Assembly (NCBI GenBank): GCA_900551225.1 | Contig: URUZ01000305.1 | Coordinates: forward strand, 1 to 7,590 | Direction: 5' to 3' | Length of the DNA stretch: 7,590 nt | Origin: an uncultured Clostridium sp. | Lineage (GTDB): Bacteria; Bacillota; Clostridia; Lachnospirales; Lachnospiraceae | Shown: positions 1 through 6,534 of the stretch, piece after piece | Layout of the letters: every line of letters begins with the position of its first letter | Position numbering within the stretch: the first letter of the stretch is position 1 | Notes under the pieces: model-generated | The model's input: the letters and a program-made list of their open reading frames with translations, nothing else | Databases searched by the model: none | Told to the model about the DNA's origin: nothing | Program-made: the position numbers and the translations under genes

Positions 1-1
1 C

Positions 2-262
2 GCATGGATGCTGGGGCTTGGCGGAATCTTCGCCGCCCTTATGGGAATCGCGGCAGTGGCATGTGTCGCGATCGGAGGCCTGTGCTTTGCCTATTTCCTC
101 CCCGCGGTGTTTGTTCCCTTTCTTTCCTTTATTGGAAGGCATTTTCTGGGAGCAGGTGTAGATGAAACTTGCGGGGCAGAGGCTGCCTGTGAGGCGGAGG
201 ATGAGGTACGGTGGGACCGCGTGTTTGACAATGTGATGAAAGAGACGCGCACAGAAGAATAA
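2..262 (+). CDS. Small hydrophobic hypothetical protein, probably C-terminal part of a gene cut by the window edge
   Basis: The reading frame is open right up to the left edge. The first in-window ATG (position 8) has no visible ribosome binding site, so the true start probably lies outside and this is a partial gene. What can be seen is one or two hydrophobic segments rich in Ala, Gly, Val and Phe (about the first 48 residues from the ATG), consistent with membrane insertion. A short acidic, cytoplasm-like tail follows, with two Cys and an EDEVRWDRVFDNVMKE helix. The stop is 19 bases before the next gene, which has its own ribosome binding site, so the two are probably co-transcribed. I recognise no family. 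A complete 84-residue membrane protein starting at position 8 remains possible. Confidence 0.55.
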   Translation, partial: AWMLGLGGIFAALMGIAAVACVAIGGLCFAYFLPAVFVPFLSFIGRHFLGAGVDETCGAEAACEAEDEVRWDRVFDNVMKETRTEE

Positions 263-281
263 AGGGAGAAGGTGGAATGAG

Positions 282-1667
282 ATGAGAGATCGGAATGGCA
301 GGAAGCTGCTTGCCGGAATGTCCGGGCGGGCAAAACTGGCGGTTGCGGCCGGTATCGGAATTGTGGCTGCCGGGGGAATCAGTGTAGCGGTCTTAGCGGC
401 ATATGCCGGTTTCTGCATGGGACCTGCTGAAGGAAAGATTGAAGGATTCACCCGCCTAGAAAATGGGATGGCAGCAGCAGTTGGAACCAGCTTTCCTGGT
501 TATGCGGGCAGGGACATAAAAACGCGGCTGAAGAGCGCTGACGGATTTCTCCAGGGGACAGAGGCCAAGACGGCCGCAGGCTACAATAACGAGAAAAACC
601 ACAGGGCGCTTGCAGCATACCGCGCTGCGCTGAAACAGGATGCATCCCTTAAATCCCCCACAGGCCGCAGAGAGTTCCAGGTGGTGGATATCAATACCGA
701 CGGAGTATACGAGGTGTTCCTCTATGTGGAGGGGGAAAACAGCGCGACAACTGTATCCTACCTGCTATACTACTCAGAACGCCTCCACATTGAGAACTTG
801 GGCCTGCCGGATTGGGCAGTTATCCCGGATCAATCCCAATTCATCGCCATGCGTTACCAGATGGGAATGTGGGGAAACCAGTACCAGTACGATGGGGAAT
901 CCGTGAAACTAATCAAAGAATTCGGCTATCCGGATGAAACCCAGATTCCCAATACGCCTGATTATGACCAGCGGCTGCGGGAAGCGGAAGAACTCCTGGA
1001 TTCCTCACTGCAGTACCAGACTGTGTCCGTAACAGAACAGAACCTGGAGAAGTATCTGAGCGGAGACGGAGTCCCGTCCCAGGTGTGGAATCCGGCAATG
1101 GAGACGCCCGTGGAGCAGGAGACCGCAGAGAATGCCCAGCCCGCCCAGGAGGAAGCCTTCTCTGTGGATATGAAGTCGGATATCCAATTTATCCGCGATA
1201 CCTATGCCTATACCAACGGGCATATAGCAGATTACGAGAAGCGGGCCATAGATGAAACCGGGAATTATTCCTACAGAGAGAACCAGACAGCAGATACTCA
1301 GGAATCCTTTTACTTTGACAAGGAGGTTCTGGTGAAAGCGGTTTATGAGCCGGACGGATTAACCATAGAAGCTTATCACCTGAATCCGGCCCTGGGAAGG
1401 ATAGAGGCTCCTGAATACAGCCCTTATCCGGAAAACACGCTGGTATTTGCGTATGCCTGGGACAGAAGCGGAGCAGAGTACCGCATTTACTTCAAGGAAG
1501 CACGCGTTATCCGCTATATTGGAGCTGACGGCAAAACGGTGGATTACCCCCAGGGCTGCACGTGGGACGAGTTTCACTCGGATATCATGGACACAGCAAA
1601 CAGCGCATTTGTGGATGTATTGTACTATATTGCGCCCCGTTGGTGGACTGCATATGAAGGGGAGTGA
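282..1667 (+). CDS. Membrane-anchored extracytoplasmic hypothetical protein with a Ca-binding-like loop
   Basis: 461 residues. The ATG at 282 follows a purine-rich GAGAAGGTGG ribosome binding site at a normal distance. A basic N-terminus (RDRNGRK) leads into one hydrophobic segment at about residues 18-44, so the protein is probably anchored in the membrane with its bulk outside; there is no lipobox. The first exported domain, about 50-260, contains an AYRAALKQ helix followed by DINTDGVYE (136-144). That is a DxNxDGxxE loop of the EF-hand/dockerin-like kind often seen in clostridial exported proteins. A Pro/Glu/Ala-rich linker at about 270-292 leads to a second domain (about 293-461) rich in aromatic residues and predicted strands, ending in a Trp/Tyr-rich tail. 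There is no catalytic motif that I recognise. The gene is closed by a strong terminator 47 bases downstream. Exported location is well supported; function is unknown. Confidence 0.85.
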   Translation: MRDRNGRKLLAGMSGRAKLAVAAGIGIVAAGGISVAVLAAYAGFCMGPAEGKIEGFTRLENGMAAAVGTSFPGYAGRDIKTRLKSADGFLQGTEAKTAAGYNNEKNHRALAAYRAALKQDASLKSPTGRREFQVVDINTDGVYEVFLYVEGENSATTVSYLLYYSERLHIENLGLPDWAVIPDQSQFIAMRYQMGMWGNQYQYDGESVKLIKEFGYPDETQIPNTPDYDQRLREAEELLDSSLQYQTVSVTEQNLEKYLSGDGVPSQVWNPAMETPVEQETAENAQPAQEEAFSVDMKSDIQFIRDTYAYTNGHIADYEKRAIDETGNYSYRENQTADTQESFYFDKEVLVKAVYEPDGLTIEAYHLNPALGRIEAPEYSPYPENTLVFAYAWDRSGAEYRIYFKEARVIRYIGADGKTVDYPQGCTWDEFHSDIMDTANSAFVDVLYYIAPRWWTAYEGE

Positions 1668-1714
1668 CGACATCCTTTTCTCGTCTGCCGGGAGGTAGGA
1701 CTCATGAATATGTG

Positions 1715-1745
1715 AACGCCGCAGGACAGACTTCTGCGGCGTTTT
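1715..1745 (+). terminator. Rho-independent terminator after the 461-residue hypothetical gene
   Basis: A perfect 10-bp stem AACGCCGCAG / CTGCGGCGTT extends by one G-T and one A-T pair to leave a 5-base loop. The run TTTT at 1742-1745 overlaps the end of the stem. The U tract is short but the stem is very GC-rich. It separates the first transcription unit from the lipoprotein genes. Confidence 0.8.
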
Positions 1746-1789
1746 ACATGCTGCCGCATAGGGAAATCTTAATTTATGTAAGAAAATAT

Positions 1790-1822
1790 TATACTGCATT
1801 CGTCTGTGAAATGCCCTATAAT
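1790..1822 (+). promoter_or_regulatory. Candidate promoter region for the lipoprotein operon
   Basis: The AT-rich stretch between the terminator and the next gene contains two good -10 hexamers: TATACT at 1790-1795 and a perfect TATAAT at 1817-1822. Neither has a convincing TTGACA-like -35 at 16-18 bp, so an activator or a non-housekeeping sigma factor may be needed. Which hexamer is used cannot be decided from sequence. TATAAT would give a leader of about 50 bases before the ATG at 1879. Confidence 0.4.
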
Positions 1823-1878
1823 GAAATTATCGTAAATGTTCAATTAGAGGCAAAACATACAGACTGGGAGGAAATAAT

Positions 1879-2889
1879 ATGGGAAAATATGGGAACCCCT
1901 GGGCGTGCCGTGTTCGCCGGCTGGCGGTTGCGGCTGGGATTCTGCTGGCAGGGCTTCAGCTTGGGGCCTGCGGCAAATACACTGAAAAGGAGATCACGGC
2001 AGCCACCGGCTATCCGGCTGATGAGATCGGGCAGCCCCAGATTATGTATGGCGGCGTGGTCTACTATTATGAAGCCGCAGGATATGATGAGATGCTGCCG
2101 GACAGCTTCACCCGGGCGGGTGCCGTTGAGGTGGTGGACAACAAGAACACGCCTGCTGCGGACTTCCAGGGCGCAAGAGTGGAGAAAGGCCAGGAGATAT
2201 ACTCTGGCCAGGAACAGTCCTGTATCTACGTGAAATATGATCAGAGCTACGCCCGGTTTGCGGCCAGGGAGATAGACATATCCACGGGAGACAAAACTGC
2301 CGAAGCTGAAACCGCGGCAGGTCAGGAAGCCCTGCTGGCTGAAAGTCAGGGGGAAGGCAGTCTTCTGGTGGAATCAGCCGAAGCGGAGATAAAAGAAACC
2401 CAGACAAACATGGAAGTACAGGGAAGCGGGGAAGTTCTGGCAGAAGTGTCTGAGACCGACGGGTTCTTCCGGCAGAGCGGCATGAAAAAGGAGGAGGCAG
2501 CGGTATTTGTAAAGACCTTTGCGGACGCGGTGGCATCCGGGGAAAGGGAGTCGGCGGCTGCCATGATCTCCTATCCAAGGAAAGTCAAAACTCCGGCCTG
2601 GGAGGGTACTGTGAGCAGCCCTGAGGAGTTTCTGACATATTATGATGATATATTTACTGCTGATTTCAGGAATCAGCTTGAAAATGCATCTCTGGATGAT
2701 CTGTTCTGCAGAAACGGGCTGATCTCCTTTGGAGATGGCAGCCTGTGGTTCTATCCTGCCACCGAAACAGAGGATATGAGCGTCTGCACTGTCAATGCCG
2801 CCAATGACCGGTATGTGAGGTATGACGGCCCATCGGGCGGCCAGTCGGGAGTATATAAGACTGCTGATGAGACCATACAGGAGCTGTGA
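1879..2889 (+). CDS. Lipoprotein with a probable NTF2-like C-terminal domain, function unknown
   Basis: 336 residues. The ATG is preceded by GGGAGG (1866-1871) with a 7-base spacer. The N-terminus is a lipoprotein signal: basic residues R11-R14, a hydrophobic core, then a lipobox-like LGAC with Cys31 as the predicted lipid-modified residue, so the protein should be tethered outside the cytoplasmic membrane. Residues about 55-128 form a compact domain rich in Tyr and Gly with predicted beta strands (YGGVVYYYEAAGYDE, then GQEIYSGQEQSCIYVKYD). Residues about 137-193 are an Ala/Glu-rich, probably flexible linker. Residues about 200-312 (KKEEAAVFVKTFADAVASGE, then SYPRKV, then EEFLTYYDDIFT) have the look of NTF2/SnoaL-type domains of exported clostridial proteins; this is recalled pattern similarity, not a search. 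The gene is followed after 43 bases, without a terminator, by a second lipoprotein gene, so an operon is likely. Confidence 0.85.
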   Translation: MGKYGNPWACRVRRLAVAAGILLAGLQLGACGKYTEKEITAATGYPADEIGQPQIMYGGVVYYYEAAGYDEMLPDSFTRAGAVEVVDNKNTPAADFQGARVEKGQEIYSGQEQSCIYVKYDQSYARFAAREIDISTGDKTAEAETAAGQEALLAESQGEGSLLVESAEAEIKETQTNMEVQGSGEVLAEVSETDGFFRQSGMKKEEAAVFVKTFADAVASGERESAAAMISYPRKVKTPAWEGTVSSPEEFLTYYDDIFTADFRNQLENASLDDLFCRNGLISFGDGSLWFYPATETEDMSVCTVNAANDRYVRYDGPSGGQSGVYKTADETIQEL

Positions 2890-2897
2890 ATAGATAC

Positions 2898-2914
2898 GTC
2901 CGTATGGCACGGAC
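2898..2914 (+). other. Small hairpin just upstream of a ribosome binding site
   Basis: GTCCGT and ACGGAC form a perfect 6-bp inverted repeat around a 5-base loop (ATGGC), in the gap between the two lipoprotein genes. There is no U tract, so it is not an intrinsic terminator. It ends 4 bases before the GGGAGG ribosome binding site at 2919-2924, so it could act as an mRNA stability or translation element, or be an operator. Chance occurrence is possible. Confidence 0.35.
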
Positions 2915-2932
2915 AAACGGGAGGTGTTTTGG

Positions 2933-4876
2933 ATGAGAAAGCAGTATGCATACGCGGCGGCATTGGCAGTTGTTTGCCTGACCCTTGCCGCCTGCGGCCA
3001 GAAGGAGTTAAAGAACCGGATCACGGGGACCACATCCGGGTCCCTGACGGAGGCAGATCAGGGCACAGAACCAGACCAGGGCACAGAACCGGACCAGGGC
3101 ACAGCCGGCCAGCCGGACCAGGGCGAGCCGTCCGGGCCCGCGAAAGACAGTTTTGAAGCCCCCAGGATTGGAGTGCAGGAATATCCCCGGGTAAACGGTT
3201 CCACAGCCACTATTCCGCTGTCCCAGGGACTCTATCAGCTTGTAACCGGTTCCACGGCGGAGGAAGCCCAGGCGGCGGTGAGACATACCAAGACCACAGG
3301 GGCCTACCTGGAACTGGTGTACGGAACAGCCGATCTGGTGATCGCCTACGCCCCCGGCCCAAGGGTGCAGGAGGAGATCACCAGCAGCGGAGTAAATATC
3401 CGCCTGGAGCCCATTGGCCGGGATGCGCTGGTGTTCATGGCCAACTCCTCCAACCAGGTGAATTCCCTGACACAGCAGCAGCTCGTGGACATTTACAGCG
3501 GGCAGATTACCAACTGGTCCCAGGTGGGAGGTGCGGACATGAAGATTGAGGCCTTCCAGCGCCCGGAGGACTCTGGGAGCCAGAACCTGATGTCCAGCCT
3601 TGTGATGAAGGAAGTCCCCATGGCCAAGGCGCCCCAGGAGTATGTCGCAGGGGAGATGGGAGAGCTGATCGAGGACGTGGCCTCCTTCAACAACACCGGC
3701 AGCGCCCTGGGCTACTCTGTCTATTTCTACGCCAGAAACATGTACCAGCTTCCTGACCTGAAATTCATGGCAGTGGACCAGGTTCTGCCCGCCAACGAGA
3801 CCATCAGGGACGGCAGCTATCCCTATGTCAATGACTTTTATGTGGCCGTCCGGGAGAACGAACCAAGTGATTCCCGGGCCTATGAGCTGTTCACCTGGCT
3901 CACCTCAGACAACGGCCAGGCCCTGGTGGAGGATCTGGGATATGTGGGCATCTCCCACACCTCCAAGAAACTGCCTGCAGGATGGAACGGCGGAGCGTAC
4001 AATCCCCAGTTTACAGCATCCCTGGATCTGCCGGAAGGGACCTGTATCCTGTCAGACGGCGTCCAGCTGTACGGCAAGAGCGGACTGGCGGTGCTGGATG
4101 GCCGCATGAAGCTGCAGTATTATATTGATTCCGTGTCCTGCGAACAGGTGAACAACATGCTTCAGTCTCCCATTAACACAGTGCTGGCACTTAATGACCG
4201 GCAAAAGGACCAGTTTGGCCTCTATAATCTGGGGCGGCGGGAGTGGATCATACCCCCTGTTTACGATAATATATTTGCCGCGGAGGACGGCTTCATCCTG
4301 GTTGTCTACAATGACGGCGAGGGAAAAGCCGGGCTCTGGGGCAAATGCGACCTCCAGGGAAATGTGTCCGTGATGCGGGAGATGAGGGATGACGACCCCT
4401 GGAATAAATATGACCTGCAGAACAATCATAATGCCTGGGACTTCGCCAAAAACCATCCGGAGATACTGGAAAAATATGGGGTTACAGAAGAAGCGGTGAA
4501 TGTCAGGAGCAGCGAGGAATACCCTTCCTATGTAATGATTTCTGAGGGGACCTTTGAACATTGCTACAGGGCGGACGGGACTTGGATTCTGGATCTGGAC
4601 ACCGGCGGCCGCAGAGATGAGAATGAATTTTACAGCTTTATGTATGAGGTCAATGACAACCTGGCATATGTGGATGTATATACAAAGGATGGGCTGGAGG
4701 TTTACATCTACAAGAACGGCGCTTTGGCAAAAAAACTGTACTGTACGGACGACGAATATATCAGCGATGTAGGGGAAAACTTCTATTCCAAGATCATGGG
4801 AAATTATATCTGGGTCTATAATTACCAGGATGAACCGGTGGCCAGATACCTCCAGGGCTGGCTGGCGGATGATTGA
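2933..4876 (+). CDS. PstS-like substrate-binding lipoprotein fused to a WG-repeat-like domain
   Basis: 647 residues. The ATG at 2933 is chosen because GGGAGG (2919-2924) lies 8 bases upstream; a GTG at 2924 overlaps that site and is rejected. A lipoprotein signal ends in LAAC with Cys21 lipidated. Residues 41-67 are a hydrophilic DQGTEP-type repeat linker. Residues about 76-340 match the phosphate-ABC-transporter substrate-binding fold (PBP-like). The ligand-loop sequence YPRVNGSTATIPL is at 84-96, GRDALVFMANSSN at 162-174, the stretch DIYSGQITNWSQVGG at 186-200, and RPEDSGSQ at 210-217. Residues about 369-480 resemble WG beta repeats (GLYNLGRREWIIPPVYDNI at 429-447), and the rest is beta-rich. 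No transporter permease or ATPase gene is in the window, so a sensing or scavenging role rather than classic PstSCAB uptake is plausible. It lies 62 bases before the ECF sigma gene, with no terminator between. Fold assignment is confident; ligand is not known. Confidence 0.9.
   Translation: MRKQYAYAAALAVVCLTLAACGQKELKNRITGTTSGSLTEADQGTEPDQGTEPDQGTAGQPDQGEPSGPAKDSFEAPRIGVQEYPRVNGSTATIPLSQGLYQLVTGSTAEEAQAAVRHTKTTGAYLELVYGTADLVIAYAPGPRVQEEITSSGVNIRLEPIGRDALVFMANSSNQVNSLTQQQLVDIYSGQITNWSQVGGADMKIEAFQRPEDSGSQNLMSSLVMKEVPMAKAPQEYVAGEMGELIEDVASFNNTGSALGYSVYFYARNMYQLPDLKFMAVDQVLPANETIRDGSYPYVNDFYVAVRENEPSDSRAYELFTWLTSDNGQALVEDLGYVGISHTSKKLPAGWNGGAYNPQFTASLDLPEGTCILSDGVQLYGKSGLAVLDGRMKLQYYIDSVSCEQVNNMLQSPINTVLALNDRQKDQFGLYNLGRREWIIPPVYDNIFAAEDGFILVVYNDGEGKAGLWGKCDLQGNVSVMREMRDDDPWNKYDLQNNHNAWDFAKNHPEILEKYGVTEEAVNVRSSEEYPSYVMISEGTFEHCYRADGTWILDLDTGGRRDENEFYSFMYEVNDNLAYVDVYTKDGLEVYIYKNGALAKKLYCTDDEYISDVGENFYSKIMGNYIWVYNYQDEPVARYLQGWLADD
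3056..3130 (+). repeat. Short in-frame tandem repeat encoding the DQGTEP linker
   Basis: Four units start with GA(T/C)CAGGGC, at 3056, 3074, 3092 and 3116. The first two are 18 bp and nearly identical (two base differences), the third is 24 bp and the fourth 15 bp. They encode DQGTEP, DQGTEP, DQGTAGQP and DQGEP. All lengths are multiples of three, so gain or loss of a unit changes the tether between lipid anchor and binding domain without breaking the frame. Confidence 0.85.
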
Positions 4877-4887
4877 ATAAAATATTT

Positions 4888-4917
4888 TGTAACGTTTTCT
4901 GTTTTTCCGACTCTAAT
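4888..4917 (+). promoter_or_regulatory. Probable ECF-type promoter of the sigma/anti-sigma operon
   Basis: TGTAAC at 4888-4893 is followed, after a T-rich 17-base spacer, by CTCTAAT at 4911-4917. The AAC core of the -35 and the TCTAAT-like -10 resemble promoters recognised by ECF sigma factors of Firmicutes (such as the SigV/SigW type). The site lies directly ahead of the ECF sigma gene, suggesting autoregulation. A transcript starting near 4924 would have a very short leader that begins at or within the AAAGGAGG ribosome binding site, so the real start may be slightly earlier. Recognition by the encoded sigma factor is inference. Confidence 0.6.
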
Positions 4918-4938
4918 ATAACAAAGGAGGTGGATGAA

Positions 4939-5430
4939 ATGGGAAAATGGGATCAGGTGGAGCGGCTTTACGATGAATATTCCAATGGGGTCTACCGCTA
5001 TCTGCTGTCCATGTGCCACGATCCCCAGGCTGCGGAAGATATACTTCAATCCACATTTCTGCAGGTACTGGGAGGATACGCAGGATTCAGGGGAGACTGT
5101 ACCGCCAGAACATGGATATTCACCATTGCACGAAACGAATACTTCCGTTATCTCAGAAAAAACCCATCACATGCCCCTCTGGACGAGACGATCCCGGCCT
5201 CAGGAGACCTGGCACAGGACTACACGGACCGGGAACGGATCAGAAGGATTTTCAAATATATAGAAAATCTTGAAGAACCGCTGCGAACCCTGATGAGTCT
5301 GAGAATCCTGGGCGGCCTGTCCTTTGCGGAGATCAGTTCCATCCTTGGGAAATCGGAGGTGTGGGCCAGAGTCACGTTCATGCGCTGTAAAAACAAGCTG
5401 TTGGATCAATTAGAGGAGGGTTGGCAATGA
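4939..5430 (+). CDS. ECF-family RNA polymerase sigma factor
   Basis: 163 residues. The ATG at 4939 sits 8 bases after AAAGGAGG (4923-4930); the frame is open further upstream to an ATG at 4873, but that would overlap the preceding gene and the promoter and lacks a binding site. Sigma region 2 spans about residues 7-75, with the hallmark AAEDILQSTFLQVL (31-44) for core RNA polymerase contact and ARTWIFTIARNEYFRYLRK (56-74) for -10 recognition. An acidic linker (about 76-100) follows. Region 4 spans about 103-158 with a helix-turn-helix (LSFAEISSILGKSEVWAR, 127-144) for -35 recognition. Length and the two-domain layout without region 3 are typical of ECF factors. It overlaps its anti-sigma gene by 4 bases (ATGA), which implies translational coupling. 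It directs RNA polymerase to a regulon, probably of envelope genes; the signal is unknown. Confidence 0.95.
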   Translation: MGKWDQVERLYDEYSNGVYRYLLSMCHDPQAAEDILQSTFLQVLGGYAGFRGDCTARTWIFTIARNEYFRYLRKNPSHAPLDETIPASGDLAQDYTDRERIRRIFKYIENLEEPLRTLMSLRILGGLSFAEISSILGKSEVWARVTFMRCKNKLLDQLEEGWQ

Positions 5431-5930
5431 AAACGAATCATTGTGAGATTGTAAAGGACCTGCTGCCCCTGTATGTAGAGGATCTGTTGTCTGCGGAAAG
5501 CAGGAAGCTGGTGGGAGAACATCTGGCAGAATGTGAGGACTGCCAGGACTATCTGGAGAAATGCCAGAGGGAAGTAGATGTGCCGGTGCAGACACCGGGT
5601 AAGGCGGACAAGAAGATCAGAAGGGGCATACGCTCCAGAATGCTCTGGTATGTATTCTGGCCGTCGCTGTACGCAGCATGCCTGCAGTTTAACAAGGAGG
5701 GGACACTGCGTTTCTTCGTTATTGCCCTGGTGATCTGCCTGTTCAGTACAGTTTATTCCCATGTGGCCATGTACAGTTTTGACACGGATGATACTAAGAA
5801 AGAATTCTACCGCCGGGAGCGCGAAAATATGAGCCAGGGCAGAGGTTCCTCCGTGACTCAGGGCCTGATGATAAGCCTGCCTATTTTCATACCGGTAGTC
5901 ATCGGCATGGCGGGGCTCTATTTTAAATAG
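5427..5930 (+). CDS. Zinc-finger (zf-HC2) membrane anti-sigma factor
   Basis: 167 residues. ATG at 5427 follows AGAGGAGGG with about 7 bases spacing; a TTG at 5421 is too close to that site. The cytoplasmic N-terminus has the zinc-binding anti-sigma layout, with Cys6, His32, Cys36 and Cys39 (HLAECEDC at 32-39). This fold binds and inhibits the ECF factor. A basic stretch (about 59-71, KADKKIRRGIRSR) precedes hydrophobic segments at about 73-88, 95-117 and 147-166, so it is an integral membrane protein. Between the last two is a charged loop (119-141, DTDDTKKEFYRRERE). The classic zf-HC2 anti-sigma has a single membrane span and a large exported sensor domain; here the exported part is minimal, so the signal may be sensed in the membrane or via partner proteins. 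Overlap with the sigma gene supports the pairing. Confidence 0.92.
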   Translation: MKTNHCEIVKDLLPLYVEDLLSAESRKLVGEHLAECEDCQDYLEKCQREVDVPVQTPGKADKKIRRGIRSRMLWYVFWPSLYAACLQFNKEGTLRFFVIALVICLFSTVYSHVAMYSFDTDDTKKEFYRRERENMSQGRGSSVTQGLMISLPIFIPVVIGMAGLYFK

Positions 5931-5951
5931 ATTTAAAAACCCATGGTATAG

Positions 5952-5984
5952 AAAAATCCCCCAGGCGAATCCTGGGGGTTTTCT
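5952..5984. terminator. Bidirectional terminator between convergent genes
   Basis: A perfect 8-bp stem CCCCCAGG (5958-5965) / CCTGGGGG (5971-5978) surrounds the loop CGAAT. TTTT follows on the plus strand. AAAAA precedes the stem at 5952-5956, which reads as a U run on the minus strand. It can therefore end both the rightward anti-sigma transcript and the leftward transcript of the cell-wall-binding protein. Confidence 0.9.
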
Positions 5985-6027
5985 GAAATAGAGTGCAAAA
6001 CTATCAATAATGTGTGATTGTCGTTTG

Positions 6028-6483
6028 TCAGCGGACACCGAACTTGGTGCCCCTGCGGATCGTGCCGTCACTGTTCCACTCCTGGTAAATGTAGGGAGCG
6101 CCGTTTGTGGTGCCGTTTTCCGTAAAATGATAGGTGCTGCCGTTGTAATTGTAATCCCCGGTCACCATTTTGCAGCTGCTGGTATCCATGTAGTATGCGT
6201 TCCCGTTGATCTTCAGCAGACCGCCCTGGAGCTCGCCCGTATCTGCCGCGAAATACCAGGTATCATTGAGTTGAATCCAACCGGTGCGCAGGATTTGGTC
6301 ATCTCCAAAATAAAACCAGTGGTTTTTATATTGAACCCAGTTGCTGGTACAGTAGTCGCCAGATCCCCATTGATACTTCCAGCCCTGCTGTGTGCTGGTC
6401 CAGCCTGCTGCCAGAGATGGGAATGTACTTCCGGCAGTGAGAGCCAGGGCCAGAGAAATAGTAGCCAGACGTTTCAGCTTCAT
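6028..6483 (-). CDS. Small secreted choline-binding-type cell-wall repeat protein
   Basis: 151 residues. The ATG (complement of 6481-6483) follows AAGGAGG (6493-6499) at a good distance. A Sec signal peptide (KLKR, a hydrophobic core, then FPSLAAGW) should be cut near residue 25 or 26. The mature part consists almost wholly of aromatic and Gly-rich repeats of the cell-wall-binding type (CW_binding_1): GWKYQWG, NWVQYKNHWFYFGDDQILRTGW (split at 48-69), TWYFAADTGELQGG, AYYMDTSSCKMVTGD and STYHFTENGTTNG. These normally bind choline or other decorations on teichoic acids. No enzymatic domain is attached, so it may be a wall-associated adaptor or matrix protein. Cys45 and Cys104 could form a disulfide, which is uncommon in this family. 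It is convergent with the anti-sigma gene and has its own promoter. Confidence 0.9.
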   Translation of the reverse strand: MKLKRLATISLALALTAGSTFPSLAAGWTSTQQGWKYQWGSGDYCTSNWVQYKNHWFYFGDDQILRTGWIQLNDTWYFAADTGELQGGLLKINGNAYYMDTSSCKMVTGDYNYNGSTYHFTENGTTNGAPYIYQEWNSDGTIRRGTKFGVR

Positions 6484-6534
6484 CTATAGAACCCTCCTTA
6501 CAGTGGTACATTTTCTGTATTTGATTACATATGG

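Noticed and set aside
1691..1715. Mini-ORF ATG AAT ATG TGA with GGAGG upstream, just before a terminator
   Set aside because: It resembles an attenuator leader, but three codons with no regulatory codon run and no alternative hairpin make chance the simpler explanation.
1359..1799. 146-residue minus-strand open frame
   Set aside because: It lies antisense to the end of a well-supported gene and runs through its terminator; it has no ribosome binding site and no recognisable motifs.
2924..2935. GTG start at 2924 for the PstS-like gene
   Set aside because: It overlaps the GGGAGG ribosome binding site; the ATG at 2933 has correct spacing and gives a normal lipoprotein signal.
2374..3033. 219-residue minus-strand open frame
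   Set aside because: Antisense to the two lipoprotein genes and spanning their intergenic hairpin; composition looks like a shadow of the sense coding.
4052..4561. 169-residue minus-strand open frame
   Set aside because: Antisense inside the WG-repeat part of the PstS-like gene, with no start signal.
4873..4938. 22-residue N-terminal extension of the sigma factor from ATG 4873
   Set aside because: It would overlap the preceding stop codon and cover the promoter and ribosome binding site; the sigma region 2 alignment begins just after ATG 4939.
6010..6489. 159-residue plus-strand open frame
   Set aside because: It exactly shadows the cell-wall-binding gene, which has a signal peptide, a ribosome binding site and family repeats on the opposite strand.
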